Shown here piece by piece: positions 20,814 to 30,754 of a stretch of DNA of 64,000 bases. Numbering within the stretch: the first letter of the stretch is position 1; every line of letters begins with the position of its first letter. Source of the DNA: Cytophagales bacterium (GTDB taxonomy: Bacteria; Bacteroidota; Bacteroidia; Cytophagales; Amoebophilaceae); NCBI GenBank assembly GCA_020629455.1, contig JAHDDH010000001.1, positions 131,703 through 195,702 of the forward strand, given 5' to 3'. The translations under genes were made by a program, and so were the position numbers. The notes below the pieces were generated by a model. That model worked only from the letters and a program-made list of their open reading frames with translations. It ran no database searches and was not told the origin of the DNA.

Positions 20814-20951
20814 GGAGGAGGGATTTGTTTTTAAAAATTTTTTAGGTTGTTGGTTTTTTTTTATTTTTTCTCTTAAGCTTTCAATAATTTATATATTTTT
20901 TTGATCCAATCATACGTTAATTACTTTCAAATTCTATCTCAAACCTAAACT

Positions 20952-22286
20952 CTAAAATTTTTTTAGAGCATTTTTATAAGTATTTAAAGCTCTATTTCTT
21001 GCTTGTTTATGTTCTATTATGGGTTTAGGATATTTTTTTGTTTTATAATCAGGACACCATGTTTGTATGTATTTTTCTTGAGGATCAAATTTTTTAGCTT
21101 GTAGATAAGGATTAAAAATTCTAAAATAAGGTGCTGCATCACATCCTGATCCTGCTACCCATTGCCATCCCCCATTGTTAGAAGCCAATTCATAATCAAG
21201 CAGTTTTTTTGCAAAATATTTTTCTCCCCATCGCCAATCAATAAGTAAATGTTTAGTCAAAAAGCTAGCAGTAATCATGCGTACACGATTATGCATATAT
21301 CCTGTTTGATTGAGCTCACGCATGCCTGCATCCACCATTGGATAGCCTGTATTTCCTTGACACCAAGCTTGAAAATGATCTAAATTATTTTCCCACTGAA
21401 TGGTATCATATGCTGGCTTAAATGCTTTGTCAACCACATGAGGAAAATGCCATAAAATCATCATGTAAAATTCACGCCAAATTAGCTCAGTGAGCAGTTT
21501 ATTGCTATACGCATGCGCTTTTGCTACAATTTTTCGGATACTGATTGTGCCAAAACGTAGATGAATACTCAAACGACTGGTCCCTAAAACAGCAGGAAAA
21601 TCTCGCTTTTGTGCATAGCTGTTTAAAATAGTTTCATCAAGCGTTTTTTTGGGGATAGTGGATGTATTATTTTTTTGAAAACCTATTTGCTCAATCGAGC
21701 ACAAAGGCAATGGCCGTATTTTGATAAAATGCTGTAGATAGCGCAACGTAGGATAACATGTCCAATTATTTTTTGTTAGTTGTTGTTGCCATTTTTTGCT
21801 GTAGGGTGTAAAAACTGTGTAAGGTGTTTGATCTTCTTTCAAGATTTCTTTTTTTTCAAAAATGACTTGATCTTTATAAGTCAAAAAAGGAATATTATTT
21901 GCTACAAAGTATTTTTGGATAGCTCGATCCCTTGCCCTAGCATAAGGTTCATAATCATGATTGGCATAAACTGCTTTGATTTTATACCGACGCGATAATG
22001 CGATGAAAATATCTTGTGGTTGACCATATACCACATACAACGTGCTTTTGATTTTTTCTAAATCAGTTTTGAGTTGTTGTATTTGGTGATAGATAAAATT
22101 TACTCTAGCGTCTGAAGAATTTTGAAGTTTTGAAAGGATATTTTGATCAAAAATAAATAAAGGTAAAACGGCCGTATGGTTTTTCAAGGCACAATACAAT
22201 CCATGATTGTCTTCTAATCTTAAATCTCTTCTAAACCAAAAGCATGCCATTTCTTTTTTGAAAGGTATATGATGTATCGGAATCAT
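20952..22286 (-). CDS. phrB: deoxyribodipyrimidine photolyase/cryptochrome family
   Basis: ACFWFRRDLRLEDNHGLYCAL, WREFYMMILWHFP, DAGMRELNQTGYMHNRVRMITASFLTKHLLIDWRWGEKYF, ASNNGGWQWVAGSGCDAAPYFRIFNP. Start placed at MIPIHH to avoid the tRNA. Confidence 0.95.
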   Translation of the reverse strand: MIPIHHIPFKKEMACFWFRRDLRLEDNHGLYCALKNHTAVLPLFIFDQNILSKLQNSSDARVNFIYHQIQQLKTDLEKIKSTLYVVYGQPQDIFIALSRRYKIKAVYANHDYEPYARARDRAIQKYFVANNIPFLTYKDQVIFEKKEILKEDQTPYTVFTPYSKKWQQQLTKNNWTCYPTLRYLQHFIKIRPLPLCSIEQIGFQKNNTSTIPKKTLDETILNSYAQKRDFPAVLGTSRLSIHLRFGTISIRKIVAKAHAYSNKLLTELIWREFYMMILWHFPHVVDKAFKPAYDTIQWENNLDHFQAWCQGNTGYPMVDAGMRELNQTGYMHNRVRMITASFLTKHLLIDWRWGEKYFAKKLLDYELASNNGGWQWVAGSGCDAAPYFRIFNPYLQAKKFDPQEKYIQTWCPDYKTKKYPKPIIEHKQARNRALNTYKNALKKF

Positions 22287-22296
22287 ATCAAAAAAA

Positions 22297-22390
22297 TGGC
22301 GGAGTGAAAGGGATTCGAACCCCTGGTACACGTGAATGCGCGTACACTCGCTTTCCAAGCGAGCACCTTAAGCCACTCGGTCATCACTCC
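22297..22390 (-). tRNA. tRNA-Ser (anticodon GGA), CCA encoded
   Basis: Minus strand GGAGTGATGACCGAGTGGCTTAAGGTGCTCGCTTGGAAAGCGAG...GGGGTTCGAATCCCTTTCACTCCGCCA: 7-bp acceptor, long variable arm, T-loop. Confidence 0.95.
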
Positions 22391-22405
22391 TGATGATTTT
22401 TCAAT

Positions 22406-23176
22406 TTAATTAAAAAATATTTTTTTTGCATTTTTTGTTGTGATATCAGCAACTGTTTCAAAATCTATTTTTTGCAAATCAGCACATTTTTTAGCAATAT
22501 AAGCTAAAAAAGAAGGTTCATTTTTTTTCCCCCGATGGGGTGTAGGTGCTAAATAAGGACTGTCAGTTTCTAAGACTACATGCTGTATGGAGATGTGCTC
22601 CATACTTTTGGCTAGTATGCTGTTTTTAAAAGTGACAATACCGCCAATGCCTAAAAAAAATTGAAGATTTATAATTTCTTCTGCTGCTTCTACAGTTCCG
22701 CTAAAACAATGAAATACGCCTTTTAAATGACTTTTTTGGTATTGCTTGAGTACTGTCATCACCTCATTAAAAGCATTTCTACAATGAATGATCACAGGAA
22801 GTTGGTATGTTTTTGCCCATGTCAACTGTTGATGAAAAGCTTCTATCTGTTCATTTTTAAAATTTTGGTTATGATAAAAATCCAATCCAATTTCTCCTAT
22901 TCCTATACAACCTTCTGGTGTTTTTTTTAGATAATTTTCCAGTATAGTGAGTTGTTTTGAAAAATGAATATCTACATTGCAAGGGTGCAAACCTACTGTA
23001 TACGCTAACATCGTAGGATATGCCTTTTGTAGTTGTATCATACTTGCGACGGTTGATACTTGAAGGTTGGGCATAATAATTTTTTGCACGTGTTGTGCGC
23101 GGGCTCGATCAATCCATAAAGCAATGTCTTTTTGATAATATGTATCATACAAATGCGCATGTGTATCTATCAGCAT
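22406..23176 (-). CDS. TatD family hydrolase
   Basis: MLIDTHAHLYD, GIGEIGLDFYH, PVIIHCRNAF, GVFHCFSG, VLETDSPYLAP. Confidence 0.95.
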   Translation of the reverse strand: MLIDTHAHLYDTYYQKDIALWIDRARAQHVQKIIMPNLQVSTVASMIQLQKAYPTMLAYTVGLHPCNVDIHFSKQLTILENYLKKTPEGCIGIGEIGLDFYHNQNFKNEQIEAFHQQLTWAKTYQLPVIIHCRNAFNEVMTVLKQYQKSHLKGVFHCFSGTVEAAEEIINLQFFLGIGGIVTFKNSILAKSMEHISIQHVVLETDSPYLAPTPHRGKKNEPSFLAYIAKKCADLQKIDFETVADITTKNAKKIFFN

Positions 23177-23185
23177 AAAAAATTA

Positions 23186-24661
23186 TCAATAGGCTTTGGC
23201 AAAAATAGCCCATTTTTTTGCTGGTTGTTTGCTATATATACACGTTGCATGGGGAGGTATAGGTGCATCTACCAAACATCGGATGGTTGCTTTGGTGGCA
23301 GTTTTTATTTCTTTTTCAGTTGCTGTAGTACCATCCCAAAAAGCTTTTACAAACCCTCCTTGATGCGCTAACAAATGACTAAAAGTGTTATAATCTTCCA
23401 CTTGATGTGTGTTTTTTTCTAAAAAACTCATAGACTTTTGACACATATCATCTTGTATTGTTTGTAACAACTGCTGTACACTAGGCACACAATGCGATTG
23501 ATTAATACTGATTTTATGTTTGGTATCTCTCCTAAAAATTTCTAACGTATGGTTTTGAAGATCTTTTGGTCCAATAGTGATTCTTATGGGTACACCTTTT
23601 ATTTCCCATGAGGAAAATTTCCATCCTGGTTGATAGTTTTCATCATCATCTATTTGACTGGTGATATTATTTGCCGATAGCATTTGTTGTATGTTTTGAG
23701 CGTTTTTTTTTACGGCATTTTTGTCTTGTCCTGACTTGAAGATAGGAATGATTACAACTGCGATAGGCGCTATGTTGGGAGGTAATACCAGTCCATCATC
23801 ATCTGCATGTGTCATGATAAGAGCACCAATCAATCGGCTCGATACTCCCCAACAAGACCCCCAAACAAAATCTATATCTCCTGCTTTGTTTGTAAATTTT
23901 ACATCAAAAGCTTTGGAAAAATTTTGTCCTAAAAAATGTGATGTACCTGCCTGGAGTGCTTTACCATCTTGCATAAGCATTTCTATGGTATGGGTACGTT
24001 CTGCGCCTGCAAATTGTTCGTGTAAAGATTTTATTCCCTGTATGACAGGAATGGCTAAATAATTTTGCGCGAAATCAGCATATACCTGAATCATTTTTTT
24101 TGTTTCTGTAATGGCCTCTTCTTTGGTGGCATGAGCTGTATGCCCTTCCTGCCAAAGAAATTCTGATGAACGAATAAAAGGACGGGTACGCATTTCCCAT
24201 CGTACAACGTTGGCCCATTGATTGATAAGTAATGGGAGATCTCGATAAGATTGGATCCAGTTTTTATAAGATTCCCAAATCACTGTTTCAGATGTAGGAC
24301 GTACGATAAGCGGTTCTTCTAGCTTTGCTTCAGGATCTATTGTCACCTGATTGTTTTGTTCATTATTTTTAAGGCGATAATGTGTAATTACAGCACATTC
24401 TTTGGCAAATCCATGTACATGTTTTGCTTCTTTGCTGAAAAAAGACTGTGGAATAAACAAAGGAAAATAAGCATTTTGATGACCTGTTTCTTTAAGTTTT
24501 TGGTCTAAAATGGTTTTAATTTTTTCCCAAATAGCATAACCATAAGGCTTGATAATCATACAACCTCTTACTGGAGAATTTTCTGCTAAGTCTGCTTTTT
24601 TCACCAATTCATTGTACCAAAGTGCAAAATTTTCAGTACGTTTAGGTAATTTTTTAGACAT
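23186..24661 (-). CDS. proS: prolyl-tRNA synthetase
   Basis: VRGCMIIKPYGYAIWEKI, LIVRPTSETVIWESYKNWIQSYRDLPLLINQWANVVRWEMRTRPFIRSSEFLWQEGHTAH. Confidence 0.96.
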   Translation of the reverse strand: MSKKLPKRTENFALWYNELVKKADLAENSPVRGCMIIKPYGYAIWEKIKTILDQKLKETGHQNAYFPLFIPQSFFSKEAKHVHGFAKECAVITHYRLKNNEQNNQVTIDPEAKLEEPLIVRPTSETVIWESYKNWIQSYRDLPLLINQWANVVRWEMRTRPFIRSSEFLWQEGHTAHATKEEAITETKKMIQVYADFAQNYLAIPVIQGIKSLHEQFAGAERTHTIEMLMQDGKALQAGTSHFLGQNFSKAFDVKFTNKAGDIDFVWGSCWGVSSRLIGALIMTHADDDGLVLPPNIAPIAVVIIPIFKSGQDKNAVKKNAQNIQQMLSANNITSQIDDDENYQPGWKFSSWEIKGVPIRITIGPKDLQNHTLEIFRRDTKHKISINQSHCVPSVQQLLQTIQDDMCQKSMSFLEKNTHQVEDYNTFSHLLAHQGGFVKAFWDGTTATEKEIKTATKATIRCLVDAPIPPHATCIYSKQPAKKWAIFAKAY

Positions 24662-24664
24662 TTT

Positions 24665-25876
24665 TTGATGGATTTATATCATGCACACAAACAACGTTTG
24701 TTACGTTCAGTGCCAACAAAATATAAAAAAAAAGACTTAAGGAATACTGAGATGCTTTTGAATGTAGGTCCTCAACATCCCTCTACACATGGTGTTTTGC
24801 GTTTAGAGGTGATTTTATCAGGAGAAATGATAGTAGACGTAGTTCCACATATAGGATACCTTCATCGATGTTTTGAAAAACATGCGGAGCATTTAAGTTA
24901 TGCTCAAATTATTCCCTATGTTGATAGAACAGATTATGTAGCAGCCATGAATATGGAACATGCTTATGTGATGGGCGTAGAAAAGATGCTTAAAATTAAC
25001 AACCAAATACCACTCAAAGTAGAATATATTCGTGTTTTAGTTACAGAGTTGAATCGTGTAGCTTCTCATTTTTTAGCTTTAGGTACTTATGGTATGGATT
25101 TAGGTGTTGTTACAGCTTTTACTTGGATGATGCATGATCGAGAACATATAGTGAAGCTTTTTGAATGGTTGTGTGGGGCTCGTTTATTATACAATTATAT
25201 TTGGGTTGGGGGTTTATTTTATGATTTACCTAATGGTTTTTTACAGCGGTGTGAAGAATTAATTCAATATTTATTGCCCCAAGTTAAGAAGATGATTATT
25301 TTTTTGCTGGAGAATAAAATTTTTGTCCAACGTACAGCCAATATCGGTATCTTGCCGCTCAATATAGCTATCAATTATGGTGTAACAGGTCCTAACTTAC
25401 GTGCGTCTGGTTTATCATTTGATCTTCGTAAAGAGGATGCTTATGCTGTGTATTCTGATTTAGATTTTGATATTCCTATAGGTAAAGGTACCATGGGTAC
25501 AACAGGTGATTGTTGGGATAGAATTTGGGTAAGAGTAAAAGAATGTCAAGAATCTATCAAAATAATAAAACAGTGTATTGCAAAATTGAAAGATATTTTT
25601 CAAGGAAAAGAAAATGTAGATGTCCAAAAAATGGTACCTAGAAAAATAATACCTTCAGCACAAGATTTGTACATGAGGGCTGAAGGGCCTAGGGGAGAGG
25701 TAGGATTTTTTTTTCGTTCTGATGGTAAATCAGATGTGCCTTTGCGTTGTAAAATGCGCTCTCCTTCTTTTTCAAATTTATCTGTTTTGCCTGAGATAGT
25801 AAAGCATGCTGATTTTTCGGACTTGATTGCCATTGTTGGTTCTTTGGATTTTATCATGGGAGAGATTGATCGATAA
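24665..25876 (+). CDS. nuoD: NADH-quinone oxidoreductase subunit D
   Basis: LNVGPQHPSTHGVLRLEVILSGE, IGYLHRCFEKHAEHLSYAQIIPYVDRTDYVAAMNMEHAYV, DFIMGEIDR. Confidence 0.97.
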   Translation: MMDLYHAHKQRLLRSVPTKYKKKDLRNTEMLLNVGPQHPSTHGVLRLEVILSGEMIVDVVPHIGYLHRCFEKHAEHLSYAQIIPYVDRTDYVAAMNMEHAYVMGVEKMLKINNQIPLKVEYIRVLVTELNRVASHFLALGTYGMDLGVVTAFTWMMHDREHIVKLFEWLCGARLLYNYIWVGGLFYDLPNGFLQRCEELIQYLLPQVKKMIIFLLENKIFVQRTANIGILPLNIAINYGVTGPNLRASGLSFDLRKEDAYAVYSDLDFDIPIGKGTMGTTGDCWDRIWVRVKECQESIKIIKQCIAKLKDIFQGKENVDVQKMVPRKIIPSAQDLYMRAEGPRGEVGFFFRSDGKSDVPLRCKMRSPSFSNLSVLPEIVKHADFSDLIAIVGSLDFIMGEIDR

Positions 25877-25908
25877 AATCTGTATCTCCCCCTATTTTGC
25901 TGGCTGTT

Positions 25909-28900
25909 TTATTGTTTTTCTAAAATTATTTGAGCTCTTTTTTTTAACTCCTGGGCTGTGTCTTCTAATTGCAGGTATTGTGCCAAAGGAACGAAGAAGC
26001 TCAATGTTTCTTTGGCTTTTTTTTCTTGACTTGCATAAGATTTTGATGCAAGTGTACGCATGTTATGCAGACGATCAGCTATTTTGATGTACAGTACCCG
26101 AGGATCTTTCATTGATAATAAACTATTAATGTTTTCATATTTGGCTAGATTGATTTTATAGCATTCATTTTTTTGGTTTTCTAAATGTGTCAAGCCATTC
26201 ACAATCTTGGCTACAGAATTGCCAAAATAGAGCGCTATACTTTCCAAAAGAATCTTAGTATCTTCTACAGTATCATGTAACAATGCTGCTAGAATGGTTT
26301 CTTCTTCTTGATTATAATCTAAAACTATTTGTGCTACAGCTATAGGATGTAGATAAAAAGGCTCTCCAGATTTTCTTTTGGCTTGACCATGGTAGTATTT
26401 GATGATTTCTAGAGCATTGTGTATTTTTTTGAGATCTGCTTGACTTTTTTCTTTTATGGTGCTCAGGAGTTTTTTTTCCTGTGCTTGTGCTCCGGGATAT
26501 TGATCATTTGCCTTTACAAGCGTACTGCCCAACTGCATTTGTTTTTCATTCATTGATTTTGGTCGTACTGTATGCAAATCAAAGGGAATCACATAAAGAT
26601 GTGTTGCTTGTGTTGGGTTACATACATCAGTATAGCCATAATGTGCTTTGATGATGCGTTGATTATTGTTCATGAGCAACATAGCAGTATTTTCTGTTTT
26701 AGATAAGTTTTCAGTAGCTGTTTTGAGTTGTCCTGGATAGTTACTTTCCACATGAGTGTTAATTTTTTTTTTACTAATCACCAAGGCAAGGGCTTTTACC
26801 TTTTTTATATAGTCTTTAGATACCGAAGGCAGAGGATAATTTAAGGTGGTTTCTTCTAGTAAAAGATGTATAGTATGATCTTTTGATTGATTTTTGAGCA
26901 AACTGACAGTATTTTTAAATAATTGATGCATGTAGTAAACATCACACGTGATAGACGATATCTGTGTGTTGATTTGGGAATGCATTTTTAGTTTTTGTAC
27001 GTTGAGTGTTTTTTTCCATTCTGCTATCATAGTTTGTATTGTCGTATTTTTTACGGTGAGCTGTAGATAATTGAGGGCTCTGCTCTCTATATCTGCTAGG
27101 GTAAAGGCCATTGGCATGAGTTTTTCTTCTATTTTTTCAAGTGTTTGGTCTGTTATTTTTATTTTTTCTTTGCGCAATGACTGTAGAGTTTTGATGATCT
27201 CAGGCAATTTTTTGATGTTAGCTTGTTGTAGTGTTTTGATGATGCCTATTTTTTCTTTGAAGGAAAAGAGTAGTTCTTGAGTGTTTTCTATGTCTTTTGC
27301 TTGTAAATGTTGATTGCTCAAGGTGAGATCATCGTATGTCTTTTGTCTTCTACGAGCAAAAAGTAGGCCTATGGTTGTAGAAAAAATAATAGTGTAGACA
27401 AGAGTATAAAGCGTGTCACTATTTTGGATAACAATAGGGATGCCTATCCAGTATTGATAACTGATAAAAGCTAAAAAAACACCTAAAAAAGACAGAATAA
27501 AAAAAGTGACCCAATCTGTAAGCACGATTAAAAAAGTGATTGCCAAGGCTATATTGATGATCCACTCTGTGTTGCATTCTCCTAAAAGAAATAGGAAAGT
27601 AGTAAAAAAAGGCAAGCAGTATAGCAATGTGAAATAATAGTATGTAGGAAAATATTTATACCATTGATGTGGTATATAATGTTTGAAAAACATCCCAATA
27701 CATAATAATGCACCTACACCTTTAAGCAAAAATAATCCTGTGTACATATGTGTAGCATGTGTTTTATGCATAAACAAAGGAATTGTGTAATTGAATAGCA
27801 TAAAAAAAGCAAATAATGCAGGATTTGCACCATATTTTTTGAACTTATGATGGCAATAACTTGTAATGCGTTGAGGTGTTGGTATTTTTTCGAGAAGAAG
27901 TTTTAAAATAGCCTGTAAGCTAATGCGATAAATTTTTTCATCACTAATTTTTGTAGTGCTTACCATACAAAACCCTTTGTTTTTATAATAATGCATCCCT
28001 AAAAATGCAATTGCATTGGTAATAATGGTGATGGGTAATAGGAGGTAGCTTGTATTTGGAGTGAGTGATGATTTAGCAATGATAAAAGTACTAACAGTAA
28101 TACAAGAAGCAATTAGAAAATTTTTAGCATTTGTTTTTAACCCCAATACGCCTGCAACGAAAGGAATCGTGACTACAGGTACAAATAGAGATACCCCTAT
28201 ATAAGCTAATAGACTAATTTTTTTATCAGCATTCATGAGTGCAGGTACAATACTCAATATTCCTATAATAAATGTTATATAGCGTACAGCCTTAAGCTCT
28301 TCAAATGTTTTATTTTTTTTAATGAGAGGTTTGATGATATTTTGAGTGATTAGTAAACCTCCTGAGTTAAGGTAGGAATCTATTGTAGATAGAATAATAG
28401 CAAAAAATCCTGCTATACAAATATTATATAAAGTGGGTGATAAATACTGATTCATGATATAGAAAGTAGCTCCACCAGCAATAGGTTTTATATTGGGAGC
28501 TAATACCATGACAGCAAAACACGTTAGTGTCATCAAGATTACAAGGAGTAAAAATATAAAGCCAGTGATTACAAATGTATACTTAGCTTGTTTTTTATTT
28601 TTTGCCATGAGAACACGCTGTATAATGGGTGGATAAACAAATATGCTGGGGAAAAGAGCCCAAGAAAAAAAATAAGATACATATTTCAAGAAACTGGGGC
28701 TTTCATATATCATCATTTTTTTTTCAGGAATTTGTTTGAATAACTCTTGTAGCCCTCCTGTTTTACTAACAGCTACATTTGTAATAATTGGAATTACAAT
28801 TATGAACACTAAAAACTGAAAAATGTCCGTAAGTGTAACAGATTTAATACCACCGATAGAAGAGTAAAGTACAGTGATAAAACCACCAATAATAATTACC

Positions 28901-29361
28901 CATTTTCCTTTCCACCCTAACATATTTTCACAAATTTGACCCATCGCTACAAATTGTGCACTCACAACAAAAATGATAAAAAAAGTACCTAAAAGACCAG
29001 TAATCATGCTCCCATAATTTCCATATAAATCTTTCATGATATCTCCAATGGTGATACAGTTTGTATAGCGTGCCATTTTAGGTACAATCCATAAACCCAT
29101 ATAGATAAACATAATAGCTACACCTACAGGAGAAAACGATGCAACAAGTCCATAGTCAAGTATTGCTTTTTCTTTACCGATATTGAGGCCATTATAAAAA
29201 GTCGCCAACAAAGTCATGGTAAGGATACCTGTACCGTACATTTTATTAGCAATGGCATATTCTCTAATGTTTTTAATTCCTTTGCTTGCGCGAAGACCTA
29301 TGATTAAAGTAATCAAAAGGAAACTACCTATGATGATATAATCTGCACTGAAGAAATCCAT
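25909..29361 (-). CDS. fusion: sodium:solute symporter (SSF/SLC5) + additional TM region + degenerate histidine-kinase-like core + RelA/SpoT-type HD hydrolase (paralogue 2)
   Basis: SSF N-terminus (GLRASKGIKNIREYAIANKMYGTGILTMTLLATFYNG; YSSIGGIKSVTLTDIFQF); QRIIKAHYGYTDV...LYVIPFD; SGEPFYLHPIAVA, ALLHDTVEDT, YIKIADRLHNMRT. Start at MDFFSADY. Confidence 0.85.
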   Translation of the reverse strand: MDFFSADYIIIGSFLLITLIIGLRASKGIKNIREYAIANKMYGTGILTMTLLATFYNGLNIGKEKAILDYGLVASFSPVGVAIMFIYMGLWIVPKMARYTNCITIGDIMKDLYGNYGSMITGLLGTFFIIFVVSAQFVAMGQICENMLGWKGKWVIIIGGFITVLYSSIGGIKSVTLTDIFQFLVFIIVIPIITNVAVSKTGGLQELFKQIPEKKMMIYESPSFLKYVSYFFSWALFPSIFVYPPIIQRVLMAKNKKQAKYTFVITGFIFLLLVILMTLTCFAVMVLAPNIKPIAGGATFYIMNQYLSPTLYNICIAGFFAIILSTIDSYLNSGGLLITQNIIKPLIKKNKTFEELKAVRYITFIIGILSIVPALMNADKKISLLAYIGVSLFVPVVTIPFVAGVLGLKTNAKNFLIASCITVSTFIIAKSSLTPNTSYLLLPITIITNAIAFLGMHYYKNKGFCMVSTTKISDEKIYRISLQAILKLLLEKIPTPQRITSYCHHKFKKYGANPALFAFFMLFNYTIPLFMHKTHATHMYTGLFLLKGVGALLCIGMFFKHYIPHQWYKYFPTYYYFTLLYCLPFFTTFLFLLGECNTEWIINIALAITFLIVLTDWVTFFILSFLGVFLAFISYQYWIGIPIVIQNSDTLYTLVYTIIFSTTIGLLFARRRQKTYDDLTLSNQHLQAKDIENTQELLFSFKEKIGIIKTLQQANIKKLPEIIKTLQSLRKEKIKITDQTLEKIEEKLMPMAFTLADIESRALNYLQLTVKNTTIQTMIAEWKKTLNVQKLKMHSQINTQISSITCDVYYMHQLFKNTVSLLKNQSKDHTIHLLLEETTLNYPLPSVSKDYIKKVKALALVISKKKINTHVESNYPGQLKTATENLSKTENTAMLLMNNNQRIIKAHYGYTDVCNPTQATHLYVIPFDLHTVRPKSMNEKQMQLGSTLVKANDQYPGAQAQEKKLLSTIKEKSQADLKKIHNALEIIKYYHGQAKRKSGEPFYLHPIAVAQIVLDYNQEEETILAALLHDTVEDTKILLESIALYFGNSVAKIVNGLTHLENQKNECYKINLAKYENINSLLSMKDPRVLYIKIADRLHNMRTLASKSYASQEKKAKETLSFFVPLAQYLQLEDTAQELKKRAQIILEKQ

Positions 29362-29525
29362 TTTTTTGTGTTTTTTAAAGTTTAAAAGATTCAAAAAATA
29401 GAAAAATAGTTGCGTATTATTAAATTTTGATCAAAAGTATGTTGTGTGTAAAAAAATGTTTAAATTGAGAAAATAAAATAATCTTGAAAGATTATCTTAT
29501 TTTTTTAAATGCATAAAAAATACAC

Positions 29526-29612
29526 AGAGGGTTGGCGGAGTGGTCGAACGCGGCGGTCTTGAAAACCGTTGTGCCTGCAAGGGTACCGGGGGTTCGAATC
29601 CCTCACCCTCTG
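29526..29612 (+). tRNA. tRNA-Ser (anticodon TGA)
   Basis: AGAGGGT...GCGGTCTTGAAAACCGT...GGGGGTTCGAATCCCTCACCCTCTG; acceptor AGAGGGT/ACCCTCT; long variable arm; CCA not encoded. Confidence 0.93.
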
Positions 29613-29658
29613 CTGATTAAAAAATTTGGATATTCCACTGCTTTTCAATTCATTTTTT

Positions 29659-30405
29659 ATGCCAAAAAAGTTTCTCTATTTTTTTTTATTTTTTTATCAT
29701 TTTTCCTTATTTGCCAAAGTTCCTCTTCAAGAGGGTCAATCCAACCACACAGCTGAAAAAAAAATTTTTTCTTTTCTAGAAAAAAAACATCAAAAAATTA
29801 AAAAATACTGTATAGAAGGTGGTATAGTACTCATGTCATCTTTATTGATACTGCTCGTTTTTGGACTATCACTTACGTTGGAAAAAACATTCCTTTTCTA
29901 TCTTTCTACCATCGTTTGGAAGCGTTTTTGGTCTGTTATAGCTGTTTTGATTGAAAAAAAAGATTTTTTGAAAGCCAAAGAAATTTGCAAAAAAAAAAGA
30001 GGTCCTGTAGCAGCAGTACTTTATCAGGGGATATTACATATTCAAAAAGAACCTCATGTACTTAAAACTATTATGCAAGATCATGCACAAATGCATATCA
30101 ATAAACTAGAAAAAAGAATGTCTTGGATTAGTTTTATCATTACTCTTGCGCCTATGTTGGGTTTTTTAGGCACTGTCCTGGGTATGGTAGAAGCTTTTGA
30201 AGCTATTGTAGCTGCTGGTGATATTTCTCCTGTGATTATAGCCCATGGTATGAGGGCAGCACTCATCACAACGATTGGTGGGTTGATTGTAGCGATTGTT
30301 TTACAATTATTTTATGCTTTTCTTTCTTCTAAGTTAGATAGCTTAATGATGCAAACTGAAGAAGCAGTGATTGCATTTTTAAATTTTCTCTATACAAAGC
30401 AGTAA
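29659..30405 (+). CDS. exbB: MotA/TolQ/ExbB proton channel family protein
   Basis: LAPMLGFLGTVLGMVEAFEAIVAAGDISPVIIAHGMRAALITTIGGLIVAI. Confidence 0.9.
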   Translation: MPKKFLYFFLFFYHFSLFAKVPLQEGQSNHTAEKKIFSFLEKKHQKIKKYCIEGGIVLMSSLLILLVFGLSLTLEKTFLFYLSTIVWKRFWSVIAVLIEKKDFLKAKEICKKKRGPVAAVLYQGILHIQKEPHVLKTIMQDHAQMHINKLEKRMSWISFIITLAPMLGFLGTVLGMVEAFEAIVAAGDISPVIIAHGMRAALITTIGGLIVAIVLQLFYAFLSSKLDSLMMQTEEAVIAFLNFLYTKQ

Positions 30406-30415
30406 TTTTTTTGTT

Positions 30416-30751
30416 TTGCTGATTTTTTCATGCTTTATTTTTTCTCTTTACAGCCTATTGCTTTTTCATTTTTTTTGTACACTTTTTTTTTTATTTAAAA
30501 ATTTATTGCAACATTATCGCAGTATGTTTTGGCAAGGAAAAAAAAAATATTACCTCCTCTTGGCCTACTTTGTACAAAAAGTAGTGCGTTGGTCTTTACT
30601 ATATTTATTTTTTTCTGGTCAATGGAAAATCACCGATTTTTTTTTAGTAAGTATCTCCTGGATGGATCTATGCCTTTTTTTATTTTACGGATTGTTTTTG
30701 TGTAGCATGCTTTTTGTGAGTTATTGGTACGTTCGTGCAAAATGGAACTGA
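30416..30751 (+). CDS. small multi-TM hypothetical protein between exbB and exbD
   Basis: 111-aa ORF with about three hydrophobic helices, in a tight same-strand run with exbB and exbD. Confidence 0.55.
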   Translation: MLIFSCFIFSLYSLLLFHFFCTLFFLFKNLLQHYRSMFWQGKKKYYLLLAYFVQKVVRWSLLYLFFSGQWKITDFFLVSISWMDLCLFLFYGLFLCSMLFVSYWYVRAKWN

Positions 30752-30754
30752 TCA

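Noticed and set aside
29532-29756. 74-aa ORF MAEWSNAAVLKTVVPARVPGVRIPHPLL
   Set aside because: It is translation of the tRNA-Ser(TGA) gene, a well-known spurious ORF type.
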